Assembly: GCF_001937195.1 (NCBI RefSeq)
Contig: NZ_MSDO01000017.1
Coordinates: forward strand, 186,001 to 250,000
Length of the DNA stretch: 64,000 bases
DNA from: Salinicola socius
GTDB lineage: Bacteria > Pseudomonadota > Gammaproteobacteria > Pseudomonadales > Halomonadaceae
Reading direction: 5' to 3'
The notes under the pieces are model-generated. The model made no database searches, was not told the DNA's origin, and saw nothing but the letters and a program-made list of their open reading frames with translations. Both the position numbers and the translations under genes were made by a program. Positions 1 through 9,529 of the stretch are shown here, piece by piece (positions within the stretch are counted from its first letter, which is position 1; each line of letters starts with the position of its first letter).

Positions 1-1806
1 GTGGCGATGCTCGGCGGTGCGGCATTGGCGCTGGCGGGCTGCTTGATGCAACAGGTACTGCGCAATCCGCTCGCCTCTCCGGCGACGCTCGGCGTCACCA
101 GCGGCGCGCAGCTGGCGCTGGTCGTCGCCACGCTGTGGGCACCGAGCTGGATGCTGGCCGGCAAGGAATGGATCGCGCTGGCGGGCGGTATCGTGGCGAC
201 ACTGCTGGTTTTCGCGCTCTCGTGGAAACGTCGCCTGGCGCCGATGGTAGTGGTGCTATCCGGCATGGTGGTCAGCCTGTACTTCAGCGCCATCAACAGT
301 GCCCTGCTGCTGTTCCATCAGGAGAGTCTGTCGGGGCTGTTCATCTGGGGATCCGGTGCGCTGGCGCAGGACAACTGGCACGACACGCAGTTTCTGCTGC
401 TTCGTCTGGGTATCGTGATGGTGCTGGCACTACTGCTGTTGCGCCCGCTGTCTCTCCTCGATCTCGAGGAGGACGGCGCCAAGAGTCTGGGCATCTCTCT
501 GCGCAAGCTGCGTTTCGCCGGTCTGGGCCTCGGCGTTTTCATGACCGCCTGCGTGGTCAGCGCCATCGGACTGATCGGTTTCATCGGTCTAGCCGCTCCT
601 GCCATCGCCCGCCTGTCCGGGGCCCGCACCCTGGCCCAGCGGCTCGTCTGGTCGATGATCCTGGGCGCCCTTCTGCTCCTCGTCACCGATCTGGCCGTAC
701 AGCAACTCGCGCCGTTCACCGCGTCGCTGCTGCCGACAGGTGCCATGACAGCGGCGCTTGGCGCCCCGCTGCTGCTATGGCTGCTGCCACGACTGAAAAT
801 CGGCGGCTCGCGGCCGACGCCCAGCACGGGTCTGACCATGCCACGCCAGTCAGCCCCCAATCGACGCTTGTGGATGCTGGGAGGGCTGACGGTCGTCGCC
901 TGCGCCGTGGCACTCGTCGTCGGTTTCATGCTCGACAGTCATGCCCGGTATCCGAGCCTGGCCGGCATCGACGACCTGGGGCTGATCGTGGACTGGCGGC
1001 TGCCACGCGTGGCGACTGCGGCAGCGGCAGGGTTGATGCTGGCCATTGCCGGTACGCTGCTGCAGCGGATGACCGGGAACCCCATGGCCAGCCCGGAAGT
1101 GCTGGGAATCAGCGCCGGCGTGGCGATCGGTGTGATCGCCCTGATGCTGTTGCCGCTGGGCATCGCCCCGCTCAGCGGCTCGGTCATGGGATTCAGCGGT
1201 GCGGTCGTCGCCCTGCTGGTGCTGATCATCTGCAACCGACGCAGCGGCTTCGCGCCGGAGCGGCTGCTGCTGACCGGCATTGCCATCTCTTCGTTGCTGG
1301 ATGCCATGCGCGCCATCGTGCTGGCGAGCGAGGATCCTCGCGCACAGCAGTTGCTCTCCTGGCTGGGCGGTTCGACCTACTACGCCAGCTTGACCTCCAG
1401 CACCTGGATCGTGGTCATCGCTATCGTGCTGGCGGCGATGGCATTGCCGCTGCAGCGCTGGTTGACCCTGCTGCCGCTGGGAGCGCCCACCGCCAAGGCG
1501 CTGGGGGTCGACGTGGATCGCAGCCGTTTGCTGCTGCTCGCGCTGGTCGCCCTGTTGACCGTCGCCGCGACGCTGGTGATCGGGCCGCTCTCGTTCATCG
1601 GGCTGATGGCCCCCCACATGGCTCGTCTGATGGGATTTCATGGGGCCCGGCACCAACTGATCGGAGCCGGGCTGCTGGGGATGCTGGTCATGGTGAGCGC
1701 CGACTGGCTGGGCAGAAACCTGTTCTTTCCCTACCAGCTACCGGCGGGTTTGATCGCCGCGCTGATCGGCGGCGTCTACTTCATGTGGGGATTGCGGCGG
1801 CTTTGA
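1..1806 (+). CDS. fhuB: FhuB-type ferric siderophore ABC permease, fused double FecCD (5' partial)
   Basis: This is the inner-membrane permease of an iron(III)-siderophore ABC importer. The readable 601 residues hold two consecutive FecCD halves. Each half has an N-terminal signature (RNPLASPATLG near residue 21 and GNPMASPEVLG near 359) and a C-terminal GFIGL-AP-type coupling loop (near 191 and 532). E. coli FhuB is about 660 residues, so roughly 60 N-terminal residues lie before the window; the GTG at base 1 is probably internal. The binding protein and ATPase genes would be upstream and are not visible. The siderophore substrate cannot be told from the permease alone. Confidence 0.92.
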   Translation: MAMLGGAALALAGCLMQQVLRNPLASPATLGVTSGAQLALVVATLWAPSWMLAGKEWIALAGGIVATLLVFALSWKRRLAPMVVVLSGMVVSLYFSAINSALLLFHQESLSGLFIWGSGALAQDNWHDTQFLLLRLGIVMVLALLLLRPLSLLDLEEDGAKSLGISLRKLRFAGLGLGVFMTACVVSAIGLIGFIGLAAPAIARLSGARTLAQRLVWSMILGALLLLVTDLAVQQLAPFTASLLPTGAMTAALGAPLLLWLLPRLKIGGSRPTPSTGLTMPRQSAPNRRLWMLGGLTVVACAVALVVGFMLDSHARYPSLAGIDDLGLIVDWRLPRVATAAAAGLMLAIAGTLLQRMTGNPMASPEVLGISAGVAIGVIALMLLPLGIAPLSGSVMGFSGAVVALLVLIICNRRSGFAPERLLLTGIAISSLLDAMRAIVLASEDPRAQQLLSWLGGSTYYASLTSSTWIVVIAIVLAAMALPLQRWLTLLPLGAPTAKALGVDVDRSRLLLLALVALLTVAATLVIGPLSFIGLMAPHMARLMGFHGARHQLIGAGLLGMLVMVSADWLGRNLFFPYQLPAGLIAALIGGVYFMWGLRRL

Positions 1807-1897
1807 CGCGACGCATTGACCTGGGCCGGAGATCGGCGCGGTACACCCGTAGGTACGTCGCTGTCTCTCGCTACCGCCACCCGGCATTTCCCGTCGT

Positions 1898-2143
1898 TCA
1901 GACAGCGCTGAACACGGGCAGCAGATGGCGCTCTATCGCCTCCCGGACCGAGGGCAACATCACATCGGTATGCTGCATCAGCTCACGGATGGCGGACTCC
2001 AGGCCTTCGACACCCTTGGCGCGGTGGCAACCGGCCGCCAGTCTGGCGCAGGTTTCGGGGCACGCCTCTTTTGGAATACGCACGCCCAGCGAGACCAATC
2101 GCTGGCGAAAATCCTCGCCATCGATGAGATCGACGATCATCAT
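1898..2143 (-). CDS. small uncharacterised protein, 81 aa
   Basis: An 81-codon frame starts with two consecutive ATG codons (2141-2143 and 2138-2140) behind a strong ribosome site GGGAGGTAG ending five bases upstream, which is the main reason to call it a gene. The protein is soluble and mostly helical, with three cysteines within 12 residues (about 28, 32 and 39). No family was recognised. It is divergent from the LapG-like gene and points toward the end of fhuB. Function unknown. Confidence 0.6.
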   Translation of the reverse strand: MMIVDLIDGEDFRQRLVSLGVRIPKEACPETCARLAAGCHRAKGVEGLESAIRELMQHTDVMLPSVREAIERHLLPVFSAV

Positions 2144-2301
2144 GCTCTACCTCCCGTTCGACGTTATTGGCGTTCACCACGCATCACACCGCTAAAATAC
2201 ATCTCGCAACGCCAATCTTTATCTCAACCGGTGGGCCGTCGTCGATACGCGAATCGTCGATCTGTCGGTTTCGAGATATTCAACGTCACTCATGGAGTGC
2301 C

Positions 2302-2937
2302 ATGTTTTCGAACTGTCTTTCTCATCGGGTTCGGCGCCAGCTCGTTCGCATCGTCGTGCTGGCGGTGATCGGGCTGCATGCCGTGGCATCGCACGCAGCG
2401 AGCTTCGTCTACTGGGATGATCCAACGGCGACGGCCATCACGCTCACGCGCACGCAGTTCGTGGAAGCAGCGCGAGGCTATCGAGGCGAGGCGAGGCTCG
2501 CCTTCGTCAACCGCGTGGTCAATAACGCCGCCCGCCAGCAGTTCGAGAAGATCGACACCTGGAAAGGTTTCGACCGGTTGGTTCGGGATCAATATGGCGA
2601 TTGCGAGGATTTCGCCATTGCCAAATATCAGATTCTGATCGATGCCGGCACATCAGCGAATCGGCTCGATTTCCTCGCCGCCGATGACAAGCTGACACCG
2701 ACTTATCATGCCGTGCTGCGTTATCGACGGGACGACGGCAGCCATCTGATTCTGGACAACCTGACCCCGATGATGCTGCCGCAATCGCACCGTACCGATC
2801 TGGCGCCGATCGTGACTTTCGACAGCGGGAAAGCCCAAATCTACCGCGACGGCGCGTTTCACCCCGTCGATCCGGCCCGCATCGTGCTCGGCGGGCAGCC
2901 GCTGTCGCAACGGCTACCGAAGCTGATGGATTACTGA
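2302..2937 (+). CDS. LapG-like periplasmic transglutaminase-like cysteine protease
   Basis: A 211-residue member of the bacterial transglutaminase-like cysteine protease family (BTLCP). The predicted triad is Cys101 (in GDCEDFA), His136 (in YHAVL) and Asp152 (in LILDN). The ATG at 2302 gives a signal peptide with cleavage near ASHA-A; the longer open frame from 2167 lacks a convincing start. In Pseudomonas, LapG cleaves the LapA adhesin and is held inactive by the c-di-GMP receptor LapD. No lapD or adhesin gene is visible here, so the adhesin-processing role is inferred from family only. Its stop overlaps the convergent etfB stop by 7 bp. Confidence 0.82.
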   Translation: MFSNCLSHRVRRQLVRIVVLAVIGLHAVASHAASFVYWDDPTATAITLTRTQFVEAARGYRGEARLAFVNRVVNNAARQQFEKIDTWKGFDRLVRDQYGDCEDFAIAKYQILIDAGTSANRLDFLAADDKLTPTYHAVLRYRRDDGSHLILDNLTPMMLPQSHRTDLAPIVTFDSGKAQIYRDGAFHPVDPARIVLGGQPLSQRLPKLMDY

Positions 2938-3782
2938 TCGCCCGGAGCGAGCACCTTCTCGGCACGTAGATACGCGATCAGCTTGTCGGCCGCCTCCTCC
3001 GACGTGAGATCGGTCAACACCTGCCCATTCGATGCCGACGACTTGGCCGCGGCGGCACGGAAGCGGTCGCGGGCATTGGTCGACTTCACCACCTTGAGAC
3101 GCTTGGGCCGCGCCCGTGCCGGCTCCCACTGCCAATCGCGCCTGGCGGCATCGACCCGCGCCTCGCTCGCCAATGCGAGATCGGTGACGAGCTCGATCCT
3201 GCCGCGCCGCGCCGGGCCGAAGGCGCTCTGCCGCGGGGCATCGGCGACGGAGTCCACGGCGATCAGACACGGCAGACGAATCTCGAGTCGCCGACGCTGG
3301 CCCTGCGGTAGCGCCTGCAGCACGGTCACGCTGTGATCATCGCAGTGCTCGATGGCGGCGACGCCGGTGGCGATCGACCAGCCCAGCCGCTCGGCCAGGA
3401 GATACCCGACCATGCCCGAACCTTCGCCGCACTCGGCGCGCTGGCCGGTGAGGACCAACCGCACACCGCTCTGCTCGAGCCAGGCCGCAAGACGTGGCAC
3501 GGCGTCATCCTCGGCGCTCATGGCCAGCAGCGACAGCCTTCCGCCGCGATCGTCGTCGAGCCCGTGGAACATCCCCAGGTATTCTTTCAGGCACGCTTGC
3601 AGCGAGGCATCCTGAGGATCGCCGGCGTGTCCCAGCGAGAGTTCGGCGCCGACCAGCGCCAGCCCCATCTCGACGGCGCGGGCGTCTTCGCGCGCGCGGC
3701 CGGCGCGCCCGGAGACCGGGTGACGGCCACTCGAAACCAGCGCCACCGTCTTCGGCGAAACGGTCGATTCACGCGGCGACAT
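2931..3782 (-). CDS. etfB: electron transfer flavoprotein, beta subunit (dimethylglycine demethylase-associated)
   Basis: A 283-residue EtfB-family protein and the last gene of the dimethylglycine operon. It should pair with the EtfA encoded upstream to accept electrons from the DgcA/DgcB demethylase and pass them to the respiratory chain. The start chosen is ATG 3780-3782 (MSPREST), which overlaps the etfA stop by 14 bp and implies translational coupling. A longer in-frame extension to 3878 would lie inside etfA. The AECGEGSG stretch sits in the expected nucleotide-binding part. Gene order matches PA5401 in Pseudomonas aeruginosa, which supports the role. Confidence 0.85.
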   Translation of the reverse strand: MSPRESTVSPKTVALVSSGRHPVSGRAGRAREDARAVEMGLALVGAELSLGHAGDPQDASLQACLKEYLGMFHGLDDDRGGRLSLLAMSAEDDAVPRLAAWLEQSGVRLVLTGQRAECGEGSGMVGYLLAERLGWSIATGVAAIEHCDDHSVTVLQALPQGQRRRLEIRLPCLIAVDSVADAPRQSAFGPARRGRIELVTDLALASEARVDAARRDWQWEPARARPKRLKVVKSTNARDRFRAAAAKSSASNGQVLTDLTSEEAADKLIAYLRAEKVLAPGDQ

Positions 3783-5076
3783 GTCGGGACTCCTCAGCGT
3801 GCCATTGATCCGCCGGTGCGGACGCGATCCTCGGCTGGCCAAGGCGTTCGCAAACGGCCGCCAGCAGCGCGTCGCCATCGGCGATGATCGCCAGGTCGGC
3901 GCGTTTGACCATGTCGCAGCTGGGATCGCTGTTGATCGCGATCACTCGCTGGCATCGAGCAATGCCCTGGAGGTGCTGAACCGCACCGGAGATTCCCACC
4001 GCGATATAGCAGCTCGCGGACACGAAGGTGCCGGTGGCACCGACTTGCCGCGCCCGTGGCATGTTGCCGTCGTCGACGGCGACACGAGAAGCGCCTTCGC
4101 TGGCCCCCAGCACCCGAGCGGCGTGATGGTAGCCCTCCCAGTCCGAGACACCACGTCCGGCAGAGAGAATGAACGGTGCCTGGGCCAACGGAATCTGCTG
4201 CGGGTCCACCGTCACCCGGCCTCGATCGATCACGCCGGATGGCCGGTTTTCGTCGCCCGTTTCCTCGCTCGTTCGAGCTACGGGCTCCAACACGATGGTC
4301 CTCGCCTCGTGACGCGTCTCGCTGACCGGCTCGGCGCACTCGGGCAACGCCAGCAGCACGCGTGGCACGTCGCGCAGGATATCCAGACGATCCCCCGCCC
4401 GAGAACGCGTCTTGCCATCGGCGAACTGCCACACCCTCGTGGCCGGGGGCGGGTCTTCCGCGCCCCGACTCTCGCCCCGACTCGAGAGACGCGCCGACAG
4501 ACGTCGCCCCAGGTCTCCGCCGTCGGGCAGCGAATCGGCGAAGATCCAGTGCCGCGGTGCGAGCATGTCCTCCACTTCAACTAGCGCCGCCAGCCGCGAT
4601 TCCGGGTCGTAGCGCCCCTCGATGTCCTCGGATAAATCCATGATGCGATCGGCCACGGCCTCCTCGAATCCGTCGACGTCGCTCCGGAACGTGACCGCCG
4701 TCACCGCCAGATCGGTTCCGTCGGCGAGCTGACGGGCGAGGCCGAACAGGTCGCGGTCGTGATCGCCAAGCCGCCCCTCGGGCAGTTCCGGCACGACGAG
4801 GATGTAGCCTGCAGGGTCGTCGATCGTGATCCGGCGGCGTACGGGTTCGGCGCTGGTCTGCGGGCCCCCCGCGGCACTTGTCTCTACCGAGGCACCGCTG
4901 CGGTCGATTCGCTTGATGCCGTTGGGGCCGATCGCGCCCAGGGCGTGGGGATTGATCCGGGTCACGCCGTCGACGCTGGTCCAGCGCCACGCCGGACGAG
5001 CGAATTCGAGATGACGGGCGTGCAGCCGATTGCGTCGGGCGCGTTCGGCGTGGGGGTCGAGTCGTCTGACACTCAT
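3769..5076 (-). CDS. etfA: electron transfer flavoprotein, alpha subunit (dimethylglycine demethylase-associated)
   Basis: A 435-residue EtfA-family protein. The C-terminal third is the typical FAD-binding domain: SGAVQHLQGI near residue 362, followed by INSDPSCDMVKRADLAI. The N-terminal part is longer and less conserved than in housekeeping EtfA, as in the homologue next to Pseudomonas dgcAB. Its ATG (5074-5076) overlaps the dgcB TGA in an ATGA arrangement, with GGAGGAACC upstream. It likely forms a dedicated heterodimer with the following etfB product to drain electrons from methyl-group oxidation. Confidence 0.87.
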   Translation of the reverse strand: MSVRRLDPHAERARRNRLHARHLEFARPAWRWTSVDGVTRINPHALGAIGPNGIKRIDRSGASVETSAAGGPQTSAEPVRRRITIDDPAGYILVVPELPEGRLGDHDRDLFGLARQLADGTDLAVTAVTFRSDVDGFEEAVADRIMDLSEDIEGRYDPESRLAALVEVEDMLAPRHWIFADSLPDGGDLGRRLSARLSSRGESRGAEDPPPATRVWQFADGKTRSRAGDRLDILRDVPRVLLALPECAEPVSETRHEARTIVLEPVARTSEETGDENRPSGVIDRGRVTVDPQQIPLAQAPFILSAGRGVSDWEGYHHAARVLGASEGASRVAVDDGNMPRARQVGATGTFVSASCYIAVGISGAVQHLQGIARCQRVIAINSDPSCDMVKRADLAIIADGDALLAAVCERLGQPRIASAPADQWHAEESRHVAA

Positions 5077-7136
5077 GCCGGTTCCTCCTCGCGACTCGGG
5101 CTGGAAGTGCTCGTCTCAGGCACGGCCGGAGCCGGTTCCACCAGCGCCTCGGCAACCAGTTCGGCGAGATCCAGAATCCGCGGTCGCGGTTCGACCACGC
5201 CTTCGAGCATTGCAGTGCACTGCGGGCAGGCGACGGCAACGGTGGTCGCGCCGGTAGTACGCACGTCCTCCATGCGCATGTCGGGAATTCGCGCGCGGCC
5301 GGGTACGTCGGAGAGCGCAGCCCCGCCACCGCCACCGCAACAGCGCGAGCGATAGCCGGAGCGCTCCATCTCGACGACGTCGACGCCGAGTGCGGCGAGC
5401 ACCTGCCGGGGGGCAGCGAATTCACCGTTGTAACGGCCCAGATAGCAGGGATCGTGATAGGTGACGGTCTCGGCCTGCGCCGGGGCTGCCACGCTGATGC
5501 GGCCGCCGTCGAAGAGTTCGGCGATAAAGGTCGAATGGTGCCTGACGACGTAATCCCCGCCAAAGGCACCGTATTCGCGTCCCAGCACATGGAAGCTGTG
5601 CGGGTCGGCAGTGACGATGCGGGCAAAGCGATAGCGTGAGAGTGTGGCGATATTGCGCTCGGCGAGCCGCTGGAACGTCGCTTCATCCCCCAGCCGTCGG
5701 GCCACGTCGCCGCTGTCGCGTTCTTCCTCGCCGAGCACGGCGAAATCGACGCCGCCGGCACGCAGGATCTTCACCAGCGAGCGCAGCGTACGCTGGTTGC
5801 GCATATCGAAGGCGCCGTCTCCCAGCCACAGCAGCACGTCGACCCCCTCGGGGCGATCCTGAATACGCGGAATCTCCAGATCCGCCGCCCAGTCGAGCCG
5901 CGAGGCGTTGTCGAGCCCGCCGGGGTTATCGGTGGCAATCAGGTTGTCGATCGCCGCGGCGCCCTTCTCCGGAGTCTCGCCCCGCTCCAGGGTGATGAAG
6001 CGGCGCATGTCGACGATGGCATCGACGTGTTCGATCATCATCGGACACTCCTCGACGCAGGCGCGGCAGGTGGTGCACGCCCACAGGGTCTGCGCCTCCA
6101 CCAGTTGCGGCACGATGGCATCGGAGGGGCCGCCCCTGTGGTGTCCAAAACCGGGCTTGCCGACATCGATGCCGCCCGCTTGTTGTGGATGCCCGGAGCC
6201 GGCGTAGCGGGCATCGCTGCCGCCGGCCATGCCCACGACCATGTCCTGGATCAGCTTCTTGGGGTTGAGCGGCTGGCCGGCGGCATAGGCCGGGCAGACG
6301 CTCTGGCAGCGGCCGCACTGGACGCAGGCATCGAATCCCAGCAGCTGCTCCCATTGGAAATCGGCTGGCTTCTCAACGCCCAGCGTCTTCGCCGTGAGGT
6401 CCAGCGGGAAGAGCGCGGTGGAGCGGCTGCCGCGATGGACGTCATGTGTCTTTTTCGGGGACGCGTCCGGATGATTATCATCGAACCGCTCGGGGCGCCG
6501 GTGGAAGGCCAGATGGAAGGAGCCGGCGAAGGCGTGCTTCATCGGCCCGCCCCAGCCCATGCCGACCAACATCTCCAGCAGCCCCCAGACCAGCACGGCG
6601 GCGAGCACGATCGCCAGCACGCCGCCACCGAGGACGGTCGGCGCGACGCCGACCAGATTCCCTGGGGTGAAACCGACGATCGGCAGGCTCACCAGGAACA
6701 TGCCCAACGAGTAGGCGATCAGGCTCTTGGAAAGTCGCTGCCACGGGCCTCTTGACAGCTTCCTGGGGAAGGGCCGGGTGGGCGAATTCAGGCGCCGGCG
6801 ATTGACCGCCAGCGCGCCAACGAACATGACCGCGCTCGCCGCCAGCAGCAGCCCGCCGAGAATCGGATTGCGCCAGCCGAAGCCATGCACCACCAGCGCC
6901 AGCGCCATGGCGGCGACGAAGCCCCCGGCGGTCGCCACGTGGGTGTGCGCCATCGCCTTGTCGCGAGCGACGATGTGGTGCAGATCGTTGAGATAGCGCC
7001 TGGGCATCAGCAACAGCCGGCGCCATACCATCGGCGTGCGCTGGCCCTGGCGCCACAGCCGAATACGACGTACCGCGCCCGCCGCACCCAGCGCCAGCGC
7101 CGCAAAGATCAGAATGGGGAGTAGCGTCTGCAACAT
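5073..7136 (-). CDS. dgcB: DgcB: membrane iron-sulfur subunit of dimethylglycine demethylase
   Basis: A 687-residue integral membrane Fe-S protein. About five hydrophobic segments fill the first 210 residues. Two 4Fe-4S motifs follow, CVQCGRCQSVCP near residues 271-283 and CTTCRACVEECP near 352-363. The C-terminal half is a CCG (heterodisulfide reductase-like) domain with HDPCYLGRYN near 560 and RCCGGGGG near 599. Known role in Pseudomonas: with DgcA it demethylates dimethylglycine to sarcosine. Start ATG 7134-7136 has GGAGAA upstream. It is 217 bp downstream of dgcA and translationally coupled to etfA. Confidence 0.92.
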   Translation of the reverse strand: MLQTLLPILIFAALALGAAGAVRRIRLWRQGQRTPMVWRRLLLMPRRYLNDLHHIVARDKAMAHTHVATAGGFVAAMALALVVHGFGWRNPILGGLLLAASAVMFVGALAVNRRRLNSPTRPFPRKLSRGPWQRLSKSLIAYSLGMFLVSLPIVGFTPGNLVGVAPTVLGGGVLAIVLAAVLVWGLLEMLVGMGWGGPMKHAFAGSFHLAFHRRPERFDDNHPDASPKKTHDVHRGSRSTALFPLDLTAKTLGVEKPADFQWEQLLGFDACVQCGRCQSVCPAYAAGQPLNPKKLIQDMVVGMAGGSDARYAGSGHPQQAGGIDVGKPGFGHHRGGPSDAIVPQLVEAQTLWACTTCRACVEECPMMIEHVDAIVDMRRFITLERGETPEKGAAAIDNLIATDNPGGLDNASRLDWAADLEIPRIQDRPEGVDVLLWLGDGAFDMRNQRTLRSLVKILRAGGVDFAVLGEEERDSGDVARRLGDEATFQRLAERNIATLSRYRFARIVTADPHSFHVLGREYGAFGGDYVVRHHSTFIAELFDGGRISVAAPAQAETVTYHDPCYLGRYNGEFAAPRQVLAALGVDVVEMERSGYRSRCCGGGGGAALSDVPGRARIPDMRMEDVRTTGATTVAVACPQCTAMLEGVVEPRPRILDLAELVAEALVEPAPAVPETSTSSPSREEEPA

Positions 7137-7353
7137 GGTGCTTCTCCGAAAAAGCCGCTGGTGCCGGTCATATCGACGCTTGCAGCCAGCGATGTCCTGC
7201 CGCCCACCTTCGCCATGGGACGGCTACGAGCGATGCCACGACCGGGGCGCGTAGCCCAGGCGAATTGTGAGGAGCCAGCGGAGTGGACGTATCTGTCCAT
7301 GAGCATGGCGACGAGCCATTCACCGCCGACTCGTCGAGGGCAGTCCGTTCCCT

Positions 7354-9423
7354 TCACAAATCCTTGCAGAGGCGGAGCGCATCATAGATCGCCGCGTGCG
7401 TATTCCGCTGCGCCACGCAGTCACCGATCCGGAACAGCGCGAAATCGCCGCTCCCGGCCAGTGTCGGCTGCGCCGTCGCCGCGTAGAGCGCCTCGAGATC
7501 GATCTGCCCCTTGTTGCGCGAACGCTCCTTGAGCGCATAGTAGAGCGACTCGTCCGGACGCACGCCGTTCTCGATCACCACCTGATCGACCACCCGCTCC
7601 TCGTGCTCGCCGGTGTACTCGTTCTCGAACAGCGCCACCAGCTTGTCGCCTTCGCGATAGACCTTGTGCAACCCCAGATCGCCGGTCATCACCACCGACT
7701 GCTGATAGAGGCTGCGGTAGTAGGTCGGGAAGGTGGTGCCGCCAATCGCCACGCCGGGCTTGGTGTCGTCGGTGACGATCTCCACCGTCGAGCCCTTGCT
7801 GGCACAGTAGTCGGCGGTCGACATGCCGCTGAATTCGCACATGGTGTCGTAGACCAGCACGTTGCTGGCGGGCTCGACCTTGCCCGACAGGATGTCCCAG
7901 CTGCTGACCACCAGGCTCTCGTCAGGATTGTCCGAGTAGCCCCACTCCGGCACCTGCTCGAGGAAGGGATGGCCGCCGTTGGCCAGCACGACCACGTCAG
8001 GCTGCAGATCGCGGATCATCGAATCGTCGGCGCGGGTCTCGAGCTGGACATCGACGCCAAGGCGCGCCAGCTCCATTTCGTACCAGCGCGTGATCCCGGC
8101 AATCTGGTCGCGCTGCGGCGCCTTGGCCGCCAGCGTGATCTGCCCGCCGAGCTGCGGCTCGGCCTCGAACAGGATGACGTCGTGCCCGCGCTCCGCCGCC
8201 ACGCGCGCTGCCTCCATGCCGCCGGGACCGCCGCCGACCACCACGACCTTGCGCTTGGAGCCCGTCGTCTTCTCGATAATGTGCGGCAGGCCCATGTACT
8301 CCCGCGAGGTCGCCGCATTCTGGATGCAGAGCACGTCGAGCCCCTGGTACTGGCGATCGATGCAGTAGTTGGCACCGACGCACTGGCGGATCTGGTCGGT
8401 TTGCCCCGCCTTGATCTTGGCGATGATGTGCGGGTCGGCGATGTGCGCGCGGGTCATCCCCACCAGGTCGACGTAGCCGCCCTTGAGGATGCGTTCGGCC
8501 TGGGTCGGATCCTTGATGTTCTGAGCGTGGATGACCGGCACCGAGACCGCTTCCTTGATCCCGGCCGCCAGATGGAGAAACGGTTCCGGCGGATAGGACA
8601 TGTTGGGAATGACGTTGGCCAGCGTGTCGTGGGTATCGCAACCGGAACCGACGACGCCGAAGAAGTCGACCATGCCGGTCGCGTCGTAATAGGTCGCGAT
8701 CTGCTTCATGTCATCCTGAGAGAGCCCGTCGGGGTGAAATTCGTCACCACAGATGCGCATGCCGACGCAGAAGTCGTCACCGACCTCGGCCCGGACCGCC
8801 TTGAGCACCTCCATGCCGAAGCGCATGCGATTTTCGAAGCTGCCACCCCACTGGTCGGTACGCTTGTTGACGCGCGGGCTCCAGAACTGGTCGATCAGGT
8901 GCTGATGCACGGCGGAGAGTTCGCAGCCGTCGAGCCCACCCTCCTTGACCCGACGTGCGCCCTGGGCGAAGTCGCCGATGATGCGCCAGATCTCCTCCTC
9001 TTCAATGGTCTTGCAGGTGGCGCGATGAACCGGCTCACGAATACCCGACGGCGACAGCAGCGTCGACCAGTGGTGACCGTCCCAGCGCGAGCGCCGCCCC
9101 ATGTGGGTGATCTGGATCATGATCTTGCCACCGTGCCTGTGAACGGCATCGGCGAGATTCTGGAAGTGGGGAATGATGCGGTCGGTCGAGACATTGACCG
9201 AACTCCACCACTGCTGAGGGCTGTCGATGGAGACCGGCGAGGAGCCACCGCAGATGCAGAGCCCGCAACCGCCCTTCGACTTCTCTTCGTAGTATTTGAC
9301 GTAACGCTCCGTGGTCATGCCGCCGTCGGTGGCGTAGACCTCGGCATGCGCCGTGCTGACGACCCGGTTGCGAATGGTCAGCTTGCCGATCTGGATCGGC
9401 TTGAACAGGGCTTCGTGAGCCAT
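7354..9423 (-). CDS. dgcA: DgcA: dimethylglycine demethylase catalytic subunit (TMADH family)
   Basis: A 689-residue flavoprotein of the trimethylamine dehydrogenase / Old Yellow Enzyme family. Residues 1 to about 340 form the FMN TIM barrel. A cysteine cluster (CVGANYC... then C about 12 residues on, near 346-361) should bind one 4Fe-4S centre. A GGGPGGMEAA dinucleotide fold near 395 starts the C-terminal module. It removes a methyl group from dimethylglycine, an intermediate of glycine betaine catabolism. ATG 9421-9423 (MAHEALF) was preferred over the GTG three codons upstream because GAGAGGTG sits about 7 bases before it. Gene order and length match PA5398. Confidence 0.93.
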   Translation of the reverse strand: MAHEALFKPIQIGKLTIRNRVVSTAHAEVYATDGGMTTERYVKYYEEKSKGGCGLCICGGSSPVSIDSPQQWWSSVNVSTDRIIPHFQNLADAVHRHGGKIMIQITHMGRRSRWDGHHWSTLLSPSGIREPVHRATCKTIEEEEIWRIIGDFAQGARRVKEGGLDGCELSAVHQHLIDQFWSPRVNKRTDQWGGSFENRMRFGMEVLKAVRAEVGDDFCVGMRICGDEFHPDGLSQDDMKQIATYYDATGMVDFFGVVGSGCDTHDTLANVIPNMSYPPEPFLHLAAGIKEAVSVPVIHAQNIKDPTQAERILKGGYVDLVGMTRAHIADPHIIAKIKAGQTDQIRQCVGANYCIDRQYQGLDVLCIQNAATSREYMGLPHIIEKTTGSKRKVVVVGGGPGGMEAARVAAERGHDVILFEAEPQLGGQITLAAKAPQRDQIAGITRWYEMELARLGVDVQLETRADDSMIRDLQPDVVVLANGGHPFLEQVPEWGYSDNPDESLVVSSWDILSGKVEPASNVLVYDTMCEFSGMSTADYCASKGSTVEIVTDDTKPGVAIGGTTFPTYYRSLYQQSVVMTGDLGLHKVYREGDKLVALFENEYTGEHEERVVDQVVIENGVRPDESLYYALKERSRNKGQIDLEALYAATAQPTLAGSGDFALFRIGDCVAQRNTHAAIYDALRLCKDL

Positions 9424-9529
9424 CGCAATCACCTCTCAGGAGACGGCACGAAAACGGCTTGTCAGCGGCGCTCCGTATCGATCTCGACCATCACGAATTC
9501 AGGGTTTGTCATGTGCGAACAGATCGCTT

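Noticed and set aside
135-2195. Open frame of 686 codons overlapping fhuB in another frame
   Set aside because: fhuB carries both FecCD repeats; the alternative reads as Arg/Ala/Gly-rich nonsense.
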